Of a stretch of DNA of 64,000 bases, positions 43,683 through 54,595 are shown piece after piece. The position numbers were made by a program, and so were the translations under genes. The DNA is from Glebionis coronaria. Lineage: Eukaryota; Streptophyta; Magnoliopsida; Asterales; Asteraceae. The stretch lies in the NCBI GenBank assembly GCA_025667525.1, contig CM046881.1:499183627-499247626 (forward strand). The letters run 5' to 3'. The notes beneath the pieces were generated by a model. The model was not told the DNA's origin. It was given only the letters and a program-made list of their open reading frames with translations, and made no database searches. Positions within the stretch are counted from its first letter, which is position 1. The number at the start of each line of letters is the position of its first letter.

Positions 43683-43694
43683 ATCTTCCCCTAG
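43683..43694 (-). other. Copia-3 polypurine tract
   Basis: CTAGGGGAAGAT on the minus strand directly abuts the 3' LTR. Confidence 0.9.
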
Positions 43695-44559
43695 TTGATA
43701 GTGGCAAAACTCTATGTGTATCTCTTGTAAGTTGTACATGATCTTCAGATTGCTTCCCCTCAAGTGTAGCATGTATTTCTTCCCCTTTTTGTCACATCAA
43801 CAAGGAAGTAAACAATGTATGCAATCTTCGAAGATTCTCCAAATGTAGGCTCTGTGTAATGATCTTGAAGAAAAATAAATAAAGTATTCTTGATGTATAA
43901 GTAGAAGAACCCAACCTTGTGTTCCATGTCTTGTACTATCCATGTGACTAAGAACTTATACTCATGGAACTAAGTATAAGTAGACCTCGATCTCTTGTCA
44001 ATATTCTCATCCTTTGTGAGACACTGAGCACGATAATGTAACTCCTTCAAGTGTTATGACAAGTCTTCGTCACCAATCATGTAAAGCACGAACAAGTTAC
44101 CTTCAAACTTGCTTTGACATTTGAAGATATAATAGAACACAAACTCACGAAAATCTTCTTCAATCATCAAACTTACCATAAAAATTCTTCCCCTTAAGTC
44201 AACACCTCTTCATGACGATTTTAATGGAATCACATCTTCATACCATATGTAAAAGTACTTGGATGGATAACTCTTTCACAAGGCTATCCCGATTACATAG
44301 TTTAAAATATCCATCAAATTCCCATAAAAAGTTGCTAACTCGCTTTAAGATCATTAATCCCTTTCAAAAATATCCGAGCCATAAATATCAACATGATATT
44401 CTATATTAAAACGGAGATTCCATGTACCTTCGTGTGTAAATACCACCTTTTTGTGTGCTTAAAACGTACCAATTTTCTCAAACAGCAGCCTTCCTTGTGT
44501 TATCCAAGATCCTTCTCTATCCAATATATCTGGAATGTGTATTGTCACATACCGGACAA

Positions 44560-44770
44560 TACCTAACAGCGTTTGAAAAACCATATCTCGGACGATACTG
44601 TCAACGCTGTCAGCGTTGACTTATTCTGTCAGCGTCAAAACTGCAAACGTCAGCGTCAAACTTAAACTTTGTCAGTGTATGTCCCAAATCTGTCAGCGTC
44701 TACTCAAAAACCTTGTCAACGTTATAGACATGCTTTGACAATGCTAGAGTGATAAATATCAACGTCTTGG
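44560..44770 (-). repeat. GTCAACGCT/GTCAGCGTC cluster in the Copia-3 interior
   Basis: About nine copies or variants lie within 210 bases, in both short spacing classes. They include the head-to-head pair GTCAACGCTGTCAGCGTTGAC. No ORF spans the cluster. The rest of 43700-44800 is AT-rich with no recognised gene. Confidence 0.8.
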
Positions 44771-44891
44771 GACCCCATACGCTACCTCATGTTACCTTAA
44801 TTACATTCAATTCTTTTCTTTGTTGACCTCTTCAAACTAACATAATCACAGCAAATATGACGTAAAGTATTCTGGGACCCCACTTGCTGTA

Positions 44892-45200
44892 TTATATCCC
44901 ATCTGGTCCACGTAAATAAAGTATACCAATATTGTGAAACAAAGTATACCAATATAGTATACGATTTCCTCCAATTAGATCTGTAGAACCGTGTGAACAC
45001 ACCAATTTCCACCAATCAGAATTGAATGACTTGTATCTAGATTTAGCCCCACGTGAGTAATCATGGACGAGCATGTAGAGGATCAGTAACACAATAACGA
45101 ATGTAAACTTCATGGCAGCTGTATCCTTTTGCTTTTGCTTTTGCAACAAACAGTAATATTCGTACGTCCCTTTCTTTTGTATCCATTGAAGCTCAGCCAT
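44892..45200 (-). CDS. Unrecognised 102-codon ORF in Copia-3
   Basis: This is the only ORF of note in the interior. It begins MAELQWIQKKGTYEYY, about 690 bases after the primer site. An internal Met at residue 30 starts MKFTFVIVLLILYMLVHD, which looks like a signal anchor or signal peptide. A basic stretch (SRGAKSRYK) follows, then a Trp/Tyr-rich tail with no cysteine pattern. It might be a captured host coding fragment; it may also be chance. Promoter-like and telobox-rich sequence lies upstream in the leader. Confidence 0.35.
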   Translation of the reverse strand: MAELQWIQKKGTYEYYCLLQKQKQKDTAAMKFTFVIVLLILYMLVHDYSRGAKSRYKSFNSDWWKLVCSHGSTDLIGGNRILYWYTLFHNIGILYLRGPDGI

Positions 45201-45269
45201 TATAACAAATCCCTAGAAATCAGGAATTAAAGAACGTGTTCCCATAAAAAAGAACCAAAATCACGTCTT

Positions 45270-45885
45270 CAAATTATCAAATCTAGGGTTTATAATTTAT
45301 GCATCGAAACCCTAATTAGGGTTTTTAAATAAACCTAGCTCGATTTTTCCATCATAACAGCCACAACTTCATAATCTTTCTACTTTTTATGGTGATCTAG
45401 GGTTTGAAGAAACCCTAGTTCATGATTTCATGTGAAAAGCAAAAACATTAATACCTTTAAACAGTGAACTTCGACCTTGAATAACGTCTTCATTAGAGCT
45501 CAGATCGAAAATCCCTTCGGTGAGATTCTAGACACAAGTGCCAAGAATCTACAGTTCAAAAATCACAAAGATCCAACGGTTAACGAAGGAGAGATCGTGT
45601 TTTGAACATGGCTGTCCATAGAAAACTGCATTCACTCCCTGCTGACTTTGACACTTAATAACTTTTGCCAGGGGATACAACTCGACAATCCCTCTGGTGG
45701 ATGTTCAGATATATGTATGTAGAACACACATATAAAATTTCGTGACGATCCAACGGTTCAATCAAAAGTTATGACCTTCTGAATTCTGCTGCGCACACAA
45801 AAACGTCCAGAAAAACCCTAGACGGATTTTTCTTCTTTTCACCATACACGAACACCTTGTTGGTCCTAGCATCACGAGCCACGAG
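45270..45885 (-). other. Copia-3 leader with telobox-like motifs
   Basis: AAACCCTA or its complement occurs at least five times (about 45284, 45308, 45319, 45400, 45414), with one more near 45820. The look is of a host gene 5' region. No ORF of note spans it. Confidence 0.5.
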
Positions 45886-45897
45886 GCTCTGATACCA
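45886..45897 (-). other. Copia-3 primer binding site
   Basis: TGGTATCAGAGC on the minus strand is 2 bases from the LTR and identical to the Copia-1 site. Confidence 0.95.
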
Positions 45898-45899
45898 AT

Positions 45900-46465
45900 T
45901 GTGGAAACCTTGTTTTCCGGATCTTTTAAGCAACTAGGAATGCATTATGTTCATATGATTATACAATCAAAGCGGAATTAGAACACGACACATTAACAAG
46001 GTGTTTAGGCACGAATAACATGAATTAAAACAAAAGGGATTGCTCATTATATTAATAACGAACAACCACTAGGTGTGTGTACATTGAATCCCACACCTAG
46101 TCGACACACACTTTAGGTTTACATTGTATATGAAAATTATATAAAAACCTAAGACTCTTGTTCCTTTTATAGTGTAAGGAATAGAATCTACAAGAGATAA
46201 TATCAAATAAACATCTAAATATTTTATTTAGATAAACTATATATTGTGTATATCATATATAATATACTCAATATATTCCCCAAATAGAACTCTCCATCAA
46301 ATCTTCAACATCCATCAGCGTTTGACTTTGTTGACTGCGTTTGACTTCTGTCAACGCTTAAGTTACTCTTGTCAACGTCTGATTTACTCTTGACAACGCT
46401 TGAACAAATGTCTTCATGTTTTCTTTGATTTTGAGTTTCTGCCACATCAACTTTTTGACCCAACA
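45900..46465 (-). repeat. Copia-3 5' LTR, 566 bp
   Basis: TATAAAAG is at 46164-46171 on the minus strand. GTCAACGCT-type copies lie at 46317-46403. It is the partner of 43117-43682. Confidence 0.95.
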
Positions 46466-47775
46466 GTGTGACTATCCGGAATCCTTTCTTCGAGAGCTTA
46501 TCCGGAATTGGTTAAATGAACTCTTACCTGGAATGTATACTTGTCCGGAATCTCCTATCCGGAATGTGGTTTCTGTCACTTTTCCGGAATGTTGTTTCGG
46601 GAACTTATCCGGAATCACAACTTCTACAGCATATTCGGAATATACAAATTGAAGGCTTATCCGGAATGTAACATGAAGGTGTTATCCGGAATGTATGTGG
46701 GGATGCTTATCTGGAATACGTGATGAACTAGTTATCTGGAATTGGGTTTCGGGGTGCTTATCCGGACTTTTCTGTTATGGCTACTATTCGGAATGTAAGG
46801 GTTTAAGAAACCCGGATAACACAAAAATTAAGCAAGTAAGCAAATCCAAAATAACCACTTAACAAAACTTTAACCAAAAAGATTTTTAAAAAAACTAATA
46901 AGCCACAATTTAAAAACTATGAAAACACTAAACAATCTAAATATTAATAATCAACTTATTTTAAAAACTATTAAACATAAAAAATTAAGCAAATAAGCAC
47001 CTTAATCCAAAAACTCTAAACACACATCCTCAATAAGCACAATCAAATAAGCAAAACAATCACATCATCAACAAAATTAAATCAACTACATGATTAATTA
47101 AGAAAAAACAATAGATTATTAGGAAAGTTAGAGTGAGAATTATGAAATAAACTTGATTAATCTGAAGATTAAGATCAAAAGATTACAAGATTAATGAAGG
47201 TTTGATTAGCTTGAAACACTAGAGAGAAGAAAATTAAAAACACACTTAAAAAATAAAACTAAAAAAGTTAATTAATTAAACTAACTAACTAACTAACTAA
47301 CACTCTCCTAATGACACATTAGGAGAGTATATATAGGAGGTGGGGAGTGCATGTGTTGCTTCCTTCTTTCTTTCTTCTCGTCTCGACTTAAATTCTTTGT
47401 CTTTCTTGACGTCGTCTCGGTATTTGTCGATATAAATTGAACTTGTCTTATAATTTTCTTCTATAATTCGACTTGAGTTCTTCGACTTCATTAAACTTCC
47501 GTCTTTAGACTTTTCTTCGATAAATCTTCAGAATAGGTCTTGGACTTCCGTTCTTTTTGCACTCTTGATCTTTTGACTTCGTCTTTTATCTTTTTCTTCG
47601 ATAAAAGCCCGTGATATCCCATGTTTCCTTCCTTTTTCATATTTTTATCCTGAAACACAATAAAAACACAAACCACGCATAATTCCAACTTTTACGGCAT
47701 AAAATACACGTTTTGGTCTTGTTTTTATTGGAAATAAGTTGTAAAAGGATAAGTGTTTTCACAATTATTAACGAA

Positions 47776-48500
47776 GTTCTCTAAGTATGAGTTTTAGTTG
47801 AAATCAGTGCAATTTCTGGGGCACGTGATTGATAGTGAAGGTGTTCGTGTAGATCCTGCTAAGATTGAGGCAATCAAAGATTGGTCGGTACCAACAACAC
47901 AGACTGAAGTTCACCAATTTCTTGGTCTAGCTGGGTATCATAGAATGTTTATCGAGAAGTTTTCACTAATTGCTAAACCATTGACTAAGCTTACTGAAAA
48001 TCATAGGGTGTTTGAATGGGGATTAGAAGAGGAGGCTGCATTTAATACGCTGAAGGATAACTTATGTTCTGCGCCGATTTTGTCTTTGCCAGAAGGATCT
48101 GAGTATTTTGTTGTGTATTGTGACGCGTCTCATAAAGCATTTGGGTTGTGCGGATTCAAAGGGAGAAAGTGATAGCTTATTCGTCGAGACAATTAAGGAA
48201 GCATGAAGAGAATTACACTACTCATGATTTAGAACTGGGAGATGTGATTTTTGCCTTGAAGCTGTGGAGACACTACTTGTATAGAACCAAGTATGTGGTT
48301 TTCACTGATCATAAGTGTCTACAACATATTTTGGATAAAGGAATTGAATGTGAAAAAAGGAGATGAGTAGAAAGTCACTCAGCAATCCTACCCAATGATG
48401 AGTGATAATTAATGAGTGATTATGACTACGAGATTCGTTACCACCCTGGTAAAGTGAATGTGGTAGCTGATGCACTTAGTTGAAAGGAAAGAGATAAGTA
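47776..48500 (+). pseudogene. pol: Element C RT end and RNase H
   Basis: After the B insertion the frame resumes: FSKYEF, a stop, then [15 protein letters not shown] and [16 protein letters not shown]. RNase H begins at [12 protein letters not shown] (about 48113). A frameshift at 48150-48172 leads to [23 protein letters not shown] and [11 protein letters not shown]. Further stops follow near 48364 and 48480. This is standard chromovirus order. Confidence 0.92.
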
Positions 48501-49854
48501 TTTAAGAGTTAGAGCTTTGACAATGATAGAAAGTATTGATTTGACAAAGATGATATTGAAAGCTCAAGGTAATGGTTTAAAGGAAGAAAATATTGAGGCA
48601 GAAAATTTGGGTAGAATGCTGAAATCGTTGTTTGAAGTAAGGTCGAATGGATTAAGATATTTTAGGAATAGGATTTGGTTACCATTGTGCCCGTCTGAGG
48701 AAGGTTCTTTAGGAGTGCGAGATTTAGTGATGAATGAATCTCATAAGTCTAAGTATTTAATACATCCTGGATGGGACAAGACGTATCAAGATCATAAGAA
48801 AGTGTATTGGTGGCCGAATATGAAGTAAGATATAGCCCAATATGTTAATAAGTATTTAACTTGTGCGAAAGTGAAGGCTGAACATAAAAAGCCGTCTGGA
48901 TTATTAGTGCAACCTGAAATTCCTGACTGGATATGGGAGAAGATTACTGTGGATTTTGTGATGTGTTTGTCAAGGACTTCTAATGGTTGTGATATGATAT
49001 GGGTGATTGTAGATAGATTGACTAAGTATGCTCACTTTTTACCAATGCATAAGACGGATAGTATGAAGAGACTGACGACAGTGTATGTGAAGGAGATTTT
49101 TTGTCGACATGGTGTGCCTTTGTCGATAATTTCAGATGGTGATAGTAGATTTACTTCAGAATTTTGGAAATCTTTGCAGAAAGCAATGGGAACGGAATTG
49201 AGTTTGAGTACAACATATCATCCGGAGACTGATGGACAAAGTGAAAGGACGATTCAAACGTTAGAGGATATGATTAGAGCGTGTGTTATTGATTTTGGAA
49301 ACAGTTGGGATAAGCATTTACTGTTGGTTGAATTCTCGTATAATAACTGTTATCATGCTAGTATTAAAGCCGCACCATTTGAGGGTTTATATGGACGTAA
49401 GTGTAGATATCCAGTTTGTTGGAGTAATGTAGGAGAGAGTCAACTAACTGGACCTGAAATGATATTTGAGACGACTAAAAAGATTCTGCAAATTAAGAAG
49501 CATTTGTTATCTACCAGAAGTAGACAAAAGATTTATGTTGATAACAGATGGAAACCGTTAGAGTTTGAAGTACGAGACATGGTTATGTTGAAAGTATCTC
49601 CATGGAAAGGAGTTATTCGTTTTGGAAAGAGGGGAAAGTTGAGCCCGAGATACATTGGACCATTTAAGATTATCCAAAGGATTGGATTGGTTTCTTATAA
49701 GTTAGAGTTGCCTGATGAACTTAAGGCTATTCATAATACTTTTCATGTGTCTAATCTGAAGAAGTGTTTAGCTGAAAGGGATTTGGTAATTCCATTAGAG
49801 GAAATTCAACCTGATGATAAGATTCATTTTATAGAGGAACCTGTAGAGATTTAA
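48501..49854 (+). pseudogene. pol: Element C integrase, chromodomain lost
   Basis: The zinc region (HKSKYLIHPG ... [11 protein letters not shown]) spans a stop at 48826. The 327-codon core piece (48871-49854) has Asp in VDFVM, Asp in ISDGDSRF (usual form SDRDSRF), and Glu in [11 protein letters not shown]. It then has [11 protein letters not shown] and [12 protein letters not shown]. The frame ends at EEPVEI, exactly where a chromodomain should begin. Inverted LTR sequence of element F follows. The core looks intact, but the protein is truncated. Confidence 0.92.
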
Positions 49855-50040
49855 AATATTAGGCATCCATCGACATCACGCTTGCTAATACTCCTTATAC
49901 TTATTAAATATAAAATATAAGTCTTCTAACGTCGGTTTAAACTTAAACCTCCAAATAAATATTATCCAAACTCATCAAAAAAATTTCAAAAATGGTCGTA
50001 AAGTAAGATTAAGCAATGACCTTGGTTTCAGGTTATCACA
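49852..50040 (-). repeat. Element F, start of a chromovirus 3' LTR (fragment)
   Basis: On the minus strand it begins TGTGATAACCTGAAACC right after a polypurine tract and runs about 189 bases before the break against element C. It resembles the start of LTR G (TGTGACAACCC... and GATATCAACGGATGCC), so it belongs to a related family. Confidence 0.75.
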
Positions 50041-50282
50041 TCCCCTCCTTCTTAAAAAGAGCGACGTCCTCGGCGCTTAATCCCCTCTAAAAAAACGAGG
50101 ATACTTATCCTTAAAGAAGTTCTCATGTTCCCAGGTAAACTCTGGTCTACGTCTAGGATTCCATCTCACTTTCACAATCGGAATCCTACTATGCTTCAAT
50201 TCAAGATCCGTCGGTGGGTCTTGAATAGATTTGGTGACTACAAAGTTCGATTTTGAAGCAATACTTCGAAGGTTTTGTTTTT
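50041..50282 (-). pseudogene. pol: Element F chromodomain end and polypurine tract
   Basis: The tract AAGAAGGAGGGGA is at 50041-50053. Upstream on the minus strand is the C-terminal end of a chromovirus pol: SRIPIVKVRWNPRRRPEFTWEHENFF, stop at 50077-50079. This is the chromodomain, thought to direct integration to particular chromatin. The rest of pol is absent, cut at 50283 by Athila sequence. Confidence 0.82.
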
Positions 50283-51526
50283 ATCTTACTCTTCTTCGAG
50301 AGTTACTTCAGAATCAAGGGCCATGAATTCCTCGAATTCACGATCGGTATCGCTAATCGTTTCTGAAGTTGTTTGGAATGGTACTATTTCATCAAGCATT
50401 GCATCCAATTTTTCTTCCATTACTTCACCGATAACTTCAATGCGGAAGCACGTGTCATCATTATAATGGGAATGTTGCATAGCTTTGTCGACTAAGAATG
50501 TGACTCGATCGTCACCAACTCCAAGGTTGAGTTCTTTATTCTTCACATGAATGATAGCATCGGCAGTGTGAAAGAATGGTCGTCCTAAAATGAGAGGGAA
50601 TTGACAGTCTTCCTTCATTTCAAGGATTACGAAGTCGACAGGAAATATGAATTTGCCAACTTGAACAAGCATGTTCTCAGATATCCCAATAGGATATTGA
50701 TATGTATGGTTAGCCAAACGTATACTCATACTCGTAGGTTTCAAAGTATTATTTGAAATATTATTGTATAATGAGTATGGTATAAGTTTGATACTCGCGC
50801 CTAGATCGGCCAAGGCGTGAAATTCAACATTGTTGGCTAGCATGCATGGTATGAGAAAGCTTCCCGGATCTCCAAGATTTGGTGGAAGTTTGCTTTACAA
50901 GGCTGCAAAACATTATTCATTTATAAATGCAGTAGAGATTTGCTCTATTTTGCTATGATTGCTCACAAAATCTTTGAGGAACTTCCCATAGTTGGGCATG
51001 CCAGTTAAGATATCAACAAGGGGCACGCAGATCTTAACTTCTTTAATAATCTTTAAGAATTTGGCATTATGAGCCTCCATCTTTTCTTTTCTTAGGCGTC
51101 GAGGATATGGAATTTTGGGTGTATACTCCTTTGGTTTTGGTATGGGTGTGGTTTGTTTTGGTTTTGTTTTGGTTTTATTTTGGAAGGAGAATCGGTTTCT
51201 TCCTTCTCGAGCTCATCGGCTTCATCTTAACTTTCATTGACAAAAGTGGAAGTATTGGCAATTAGTTTTGGTGGTGGATCATAACTCAACCCACTCCTTG
51301 TGAATACGTCATTCACATGTTCATTACGAGAGGAGGGTGGGCGGTATTGTTTATCCATAGATGGTTTTGGGTTCGTTTGAGTGTTGCTTGGCAGCGAACT
51401 ACTCCGTCGATTGGCTAGTTGGTCAGAGATTTGATCACACTTGGTTTCGAGATCAGTGGTATATGCGGTATGGTGTCTTTTTCATCTTTCAACGTTGGTT
51501 TTAAGATCGAATAATTGGTTCTTAAT
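50283..51526 (-). pseudogene. Element I, Athila gag C-terminus and protease fragment
   Basis: On the minus strand, a gag tail (LETKCDQISDQLANR, VNDVFTRSGLSYDPP) runs into FLKDFVSNHSKIEQIS and NLGDPGSFLIPC. The protease domain follows (ALADLGASIKLIPYSLY, with DLGAS in place of DSG/DTG as usual in Athila; FPLILGRPFFHTADA). The last 185 codons (50286-50843) are open; stops near 50890-50920 and 51230 break the rest. RT and everything downstream are missing at 50283. LTR G cuts the gag at 51527. Confidence 0.88.
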
Positions 51527-51968
51527 TGTGACAACCCAAACCCGTGGTCATTATTTAATTATATTTTTACGTATATTTTTGAAATTTTTGACGAGATTGA
51601 TTGTTATAACGATTGGTGAGTTGATTTGGATGAATGATTGGAAGTTATATTTTTACGTTTTGACGAGTTGCGAAGATTATTAGTAATGACGATATCAACG
51701 GATGCCCAAAATTTTACGTTTTATTTTAGACATGTCGATGTCTAATATTTTTACGTTTTTATTTTAATTTCGTAATAAGTCGTGTCGGGACTATATAATA
51801 TCATATTTTGTGTGCGTTTTAAGTTTTAAGAAGTATTTTTTTATGAAACCCGAGATCCGTAAATATTTTCAAAAGTGACTAATAGTCATTTCTTTCTTTT
51901 TAACCAAGTATTTGTATTTTGGTCCACAAGAATCACAATTGGCAAGAACTACCCTAAACTTTTTCTAT

Positions 51969-51976
51969 ATAAAAGG
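51969..51976 (+). promoter_or_regulatory. TATA box of LTR G
   Basis: TATAAAAG after a T-rich run lies about 440 bases into the LTR, leaving a leader of more than 2 kb inside the LTR. Confidence 0.6.
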
Positions 51977-53218
51977 AAAACTCATACACATAAAAATACA
52001 CAAACACAACTCCACCAAATTTTTTCTCTCTCTTTCTCCCTCCCATTTCTTTTCCGTCAACCACCAAGAAAAAACAACCCTTGATTTTTTAAAATCTAGT
52101 TTGATTCAACAAAAACTAATCAAAAAACCATTCCTATCTTTTGATTCTCTACATTTTGATATGAAATTTAGCTACATGCATGAAATTTTTATAAAAACCC
52201 ATTTTTGATGAAAATCTTGTGTTTTGACCTTAAATAATTGTTGTATGTAGGTGTTATTGTTGTTATATATCATTTTAAGTTGTTGCATGTTGAAATTTTC
52301 AGTTGGGTTTTATTTGATTTCATTATAGGATGATATAGTATGTTAGGATTGAAAGTATTAATATTGGAATGATTATAGTGGTAAAAATGATGTTAAAATG
52401 TGGTGAAAATTTGATTTTGAATGATCTTTATGAAGGCTTTTTTGACCAGAATATAAAAGGTAATTTTGAAAAATATAAGGTTGAGTATGATATGAACTAA
52501 ATTGATATTGTTGTAGAGGGTATCTTAAGCTTCGATTTGGTATAAGGTAGAGCTGCTGGCTCCAAACGAGCGAAACGTTATGATAGTTTGATTATTCGTG
52601 TACCGGGAGACGAGTATCGGCACAATATATAATTGTTGTCGATATTTGGATCGAATCTCGAGGACTATAAAAAGGATTTTGAAATTAGTCATGGACTGGT
52701 GTCAAATGATAAACATGAGGATGTTGATTTTATTTTCAAAAACGAGTGTCGGTTTAGTAAACGGAGTCAAATAAATAAGTTAAAAAGACTATATGAGTTG
52801 TTGACGTAAAACTGTCCGGTTTTTGTAGTTCGAAGATGAGTCGGGCAGGGAACTTTAAAAGTAAAATATTTTAACCCACTTTAAAAGTAAAATCTATATA
52901 TAGCAAGTGAAGTTTCTGATTAGTATCGTAAGCTATTGACGTGTTTAAATAAGGAAAACAGTTTGGACGATTAATATATATATATCGACAGTTTTTGAAA
53001 GAATAAAAGTATAAAAGTGTACGTAAGAAGAATGTATTAAATTGTGAATGGTGTGAGTTTGATTTATACTTTGAGATATGTATTTCATTTTATTAAGTAT
53101 GAAATATTACTTGGATGTATTATTAAAGGCACTCGTTTTGTTTTGATAGATTGTGAATTTCGTGTTCACCGAGCATCATCGATAGTTGAAAGTCGTCATA
53201 CTACTGTTAATACTTCAG

Positions 53219-53820
53219 GTGAGTCTATAGCCTCGCTTTCTACTTGTTTTAATGATTTTAAAACCCGCGAGGGGGATACATGCTATTTGAAGAAAAATGA
53301 ACATATGTCATGAGTAATTGTTGGACCCGAATGTTTCCTTTGTTGCTTTTGTTGATTTGAATTGTATAAGTACCTAAATTACAAAAATCCCTAAATTCAT
53401 GAGCATTTAACTATCTTCTGACTTGATGTTGTGAGTTGGGAATATCCGCTTATTCTAATGATAGTACTATTGGGCTGACGACCCTATCTGAGACCAGGGC
53501 TTTACGCTGAGTAACCTCTAGGAAGGGTAATTTTACGAGAATGAGAATTGGTATTCTTGCAATTGATACCCTAGTAGGGGCACTTTAATTCTTAAGTCAT
53601 GTTGGATTTTGGCGTGGGTGACTAAGTTAAGGGGTCGGTGTCATGAGCTTAATACAATTCATTAGCTATTGCTATAAGATGAAATGTCTGATTAATAGAT
53701 TATATGGCCACAATGCTATTAAAAAATTGTGAATGATTTTTACGATGTGTTCAATTATGTTTTGTTAAAACTATAGACTTGCTCAACCTTTGTGTTGATG
53801 ATTTTAAGAATGTATTTCAG
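53219..53820 (+). other. Predicted intron in LTR G leader, 602 bp
   Basis: The donor is CAG/GTGAGT at 53216-53224, a full plant consensus. The acceptor is TTGATGATTTTAAGAATG...TTTCAG/GT ending at 53820. The same pair of sites occurs at homologous places in LTR H (minus, 59335 to 58453), and the acceptor in LTR E. Actual splicing is inferred, not shown. Confidence 0.55.
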
Positions 53821-54181
53821 GTACTTGAAGTTGTTGAGTTACGGAGCTTGCTGGAGAAGGATTGCGGGATTGCTTTTGTAGTAATTTGGTCTAAAACAGA
53901 TTTCTCTCCCATTTTTCTTAAATTTATAGTATATGGTCCAGTATTTTGGTAAAAGTTTGTCGTTTTGTTAAGATCCTAGGGGAACCTGTACGCTACTCTG
54001 ATATATTTTTAAACTAATTTTACTTAGGATTTAAGGTTTTAGACACTGATTTAAATTATTTCCTTATTTATCCCTAAATATATTGTTTTTATGTCGTATA
54101 GAGAGTTTGTGAAAAGAAGTTTGTGAATAACACCCAATTGTGTATTTCCGTTGCGCAATGTAAATTGGGGGTGTTATAGAT

Positions 54182-54194
54182 TGGTAACCAGAGC
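54182..54194 (+). other. Element G primer binding site (imperfect)
   Basis: TGGTAACCAGAGC resembles TGGTATCAGAGC with a small change. It follows the LTR end by 3 bases. 54195-54595 is leader without an ORF. Confidence 0.7.
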
Positions 54195-54595
54195 TTTTTA
54201 GTTATAGCGAATTAGGTCGATTTTTGAAAATGTCCTAAACTATAACTTTGGTGTCAAAAGTATTTTATAAAAGCAACGCAACTTCTCTGCAAGGCTCCGG
54301 TAAGATTATTTATTTTTGTTATGCTTTGTTATTATAGATGTATCCCTCAAAACTGTTCTGAATTCCAGAGTATTTATTAAGTAAACACCACGATAAGGTA
54401 TTGGTTTAAATGAAATGTCGTGGAGTGCTTTCATCATAATTTCATGTTTATGAGTATTGTATAATTATCATTTGCATTGCATCGCATATATATATTTGGC
54501 ATACATAATTCATTTGCATTTTCATAATTATGCATTCCATATATATTTTTGAATAATGACCTTATGTACCTTTGAATTTTATGTAATTTCAAATA

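Larger units (their letters stand above)
43117..46465 (-). mobile_element. Copia-3, non-autonomous copia element, 3,349 bp
   Basis: It has two 566-bp LTRs differing at 7 positions by hand count and a perfect GTGTG target duplication (43112-43116 and 46466-46470). The primer site is perfect and there is a polypurine tract. The 2.2-kb interior has no gag, protease, integrase or RT motif. Its LTR start (TGTTGGG), primer site, TATAAAAG promoter, telobox leader and GTCAACGCT motif all resemble Copia-1, so it may be mobilised by that lineage (inference). Confidence 0.93.
35416..47770 (-). mobile_element. Athila element B, gag-less, interrupted by Copia-3
   Basis: The 3' LTR is 35416-37240 and the 5' LTR 42617-47770 (split by Copia-3). 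Internally, on the minus strand, there is a primer site, a very short leader, pre-RT sequence, RT, RNase H, integrase and a 2-kb tail. Gag and protease are missing. Flanks are GCGAA and ACGAA around the split RT of element C. The LTRs look about 95% identical over the first 250 bases. Termini are TAATAA...TTATTA rather than TG...CA. Confidence 0.88.
42617..47770 (-). repeat. Element B 5' LTR, split by Copia-3
   Basis: The pieces 42617-43116 and 46466-47770 correspond to the intact left copy. The TATCCGGAAT array is cut in the middle by Copia-3. A fourfold CTAA microsatellite at 47280-47300, next to the promoter palindrome, is longer than in the left copy. Confidence 0.88.
51527..54178 (+). 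repeat. Element G 5' LTR, 2,652 bp
   Basis: It begins TGTGACAACCCAAACCC and ends GGGGGTGTTATA just before the primer site. TATAAAAG is at 51969-51976. The block with CCCGCGAGGGGGATA (53260-53285) and its surroundings is shared with LTRs E and H. Short ORFs at 51441-52208 are not supported as genes. Confidence 0.82.

Noticed and set aside
45300..45335. Interstitial telomere repeat
   Set aside because: AAACCCTA units are isolated and in mixed orientation with other sequence between, not a TTTAGGG array.
51441..52208. Small plus-strand ORFs near the start of LTR G
   Set aside because: They overlap the TATA region, differ in frame, have low-complexity composition and no recognised domain.
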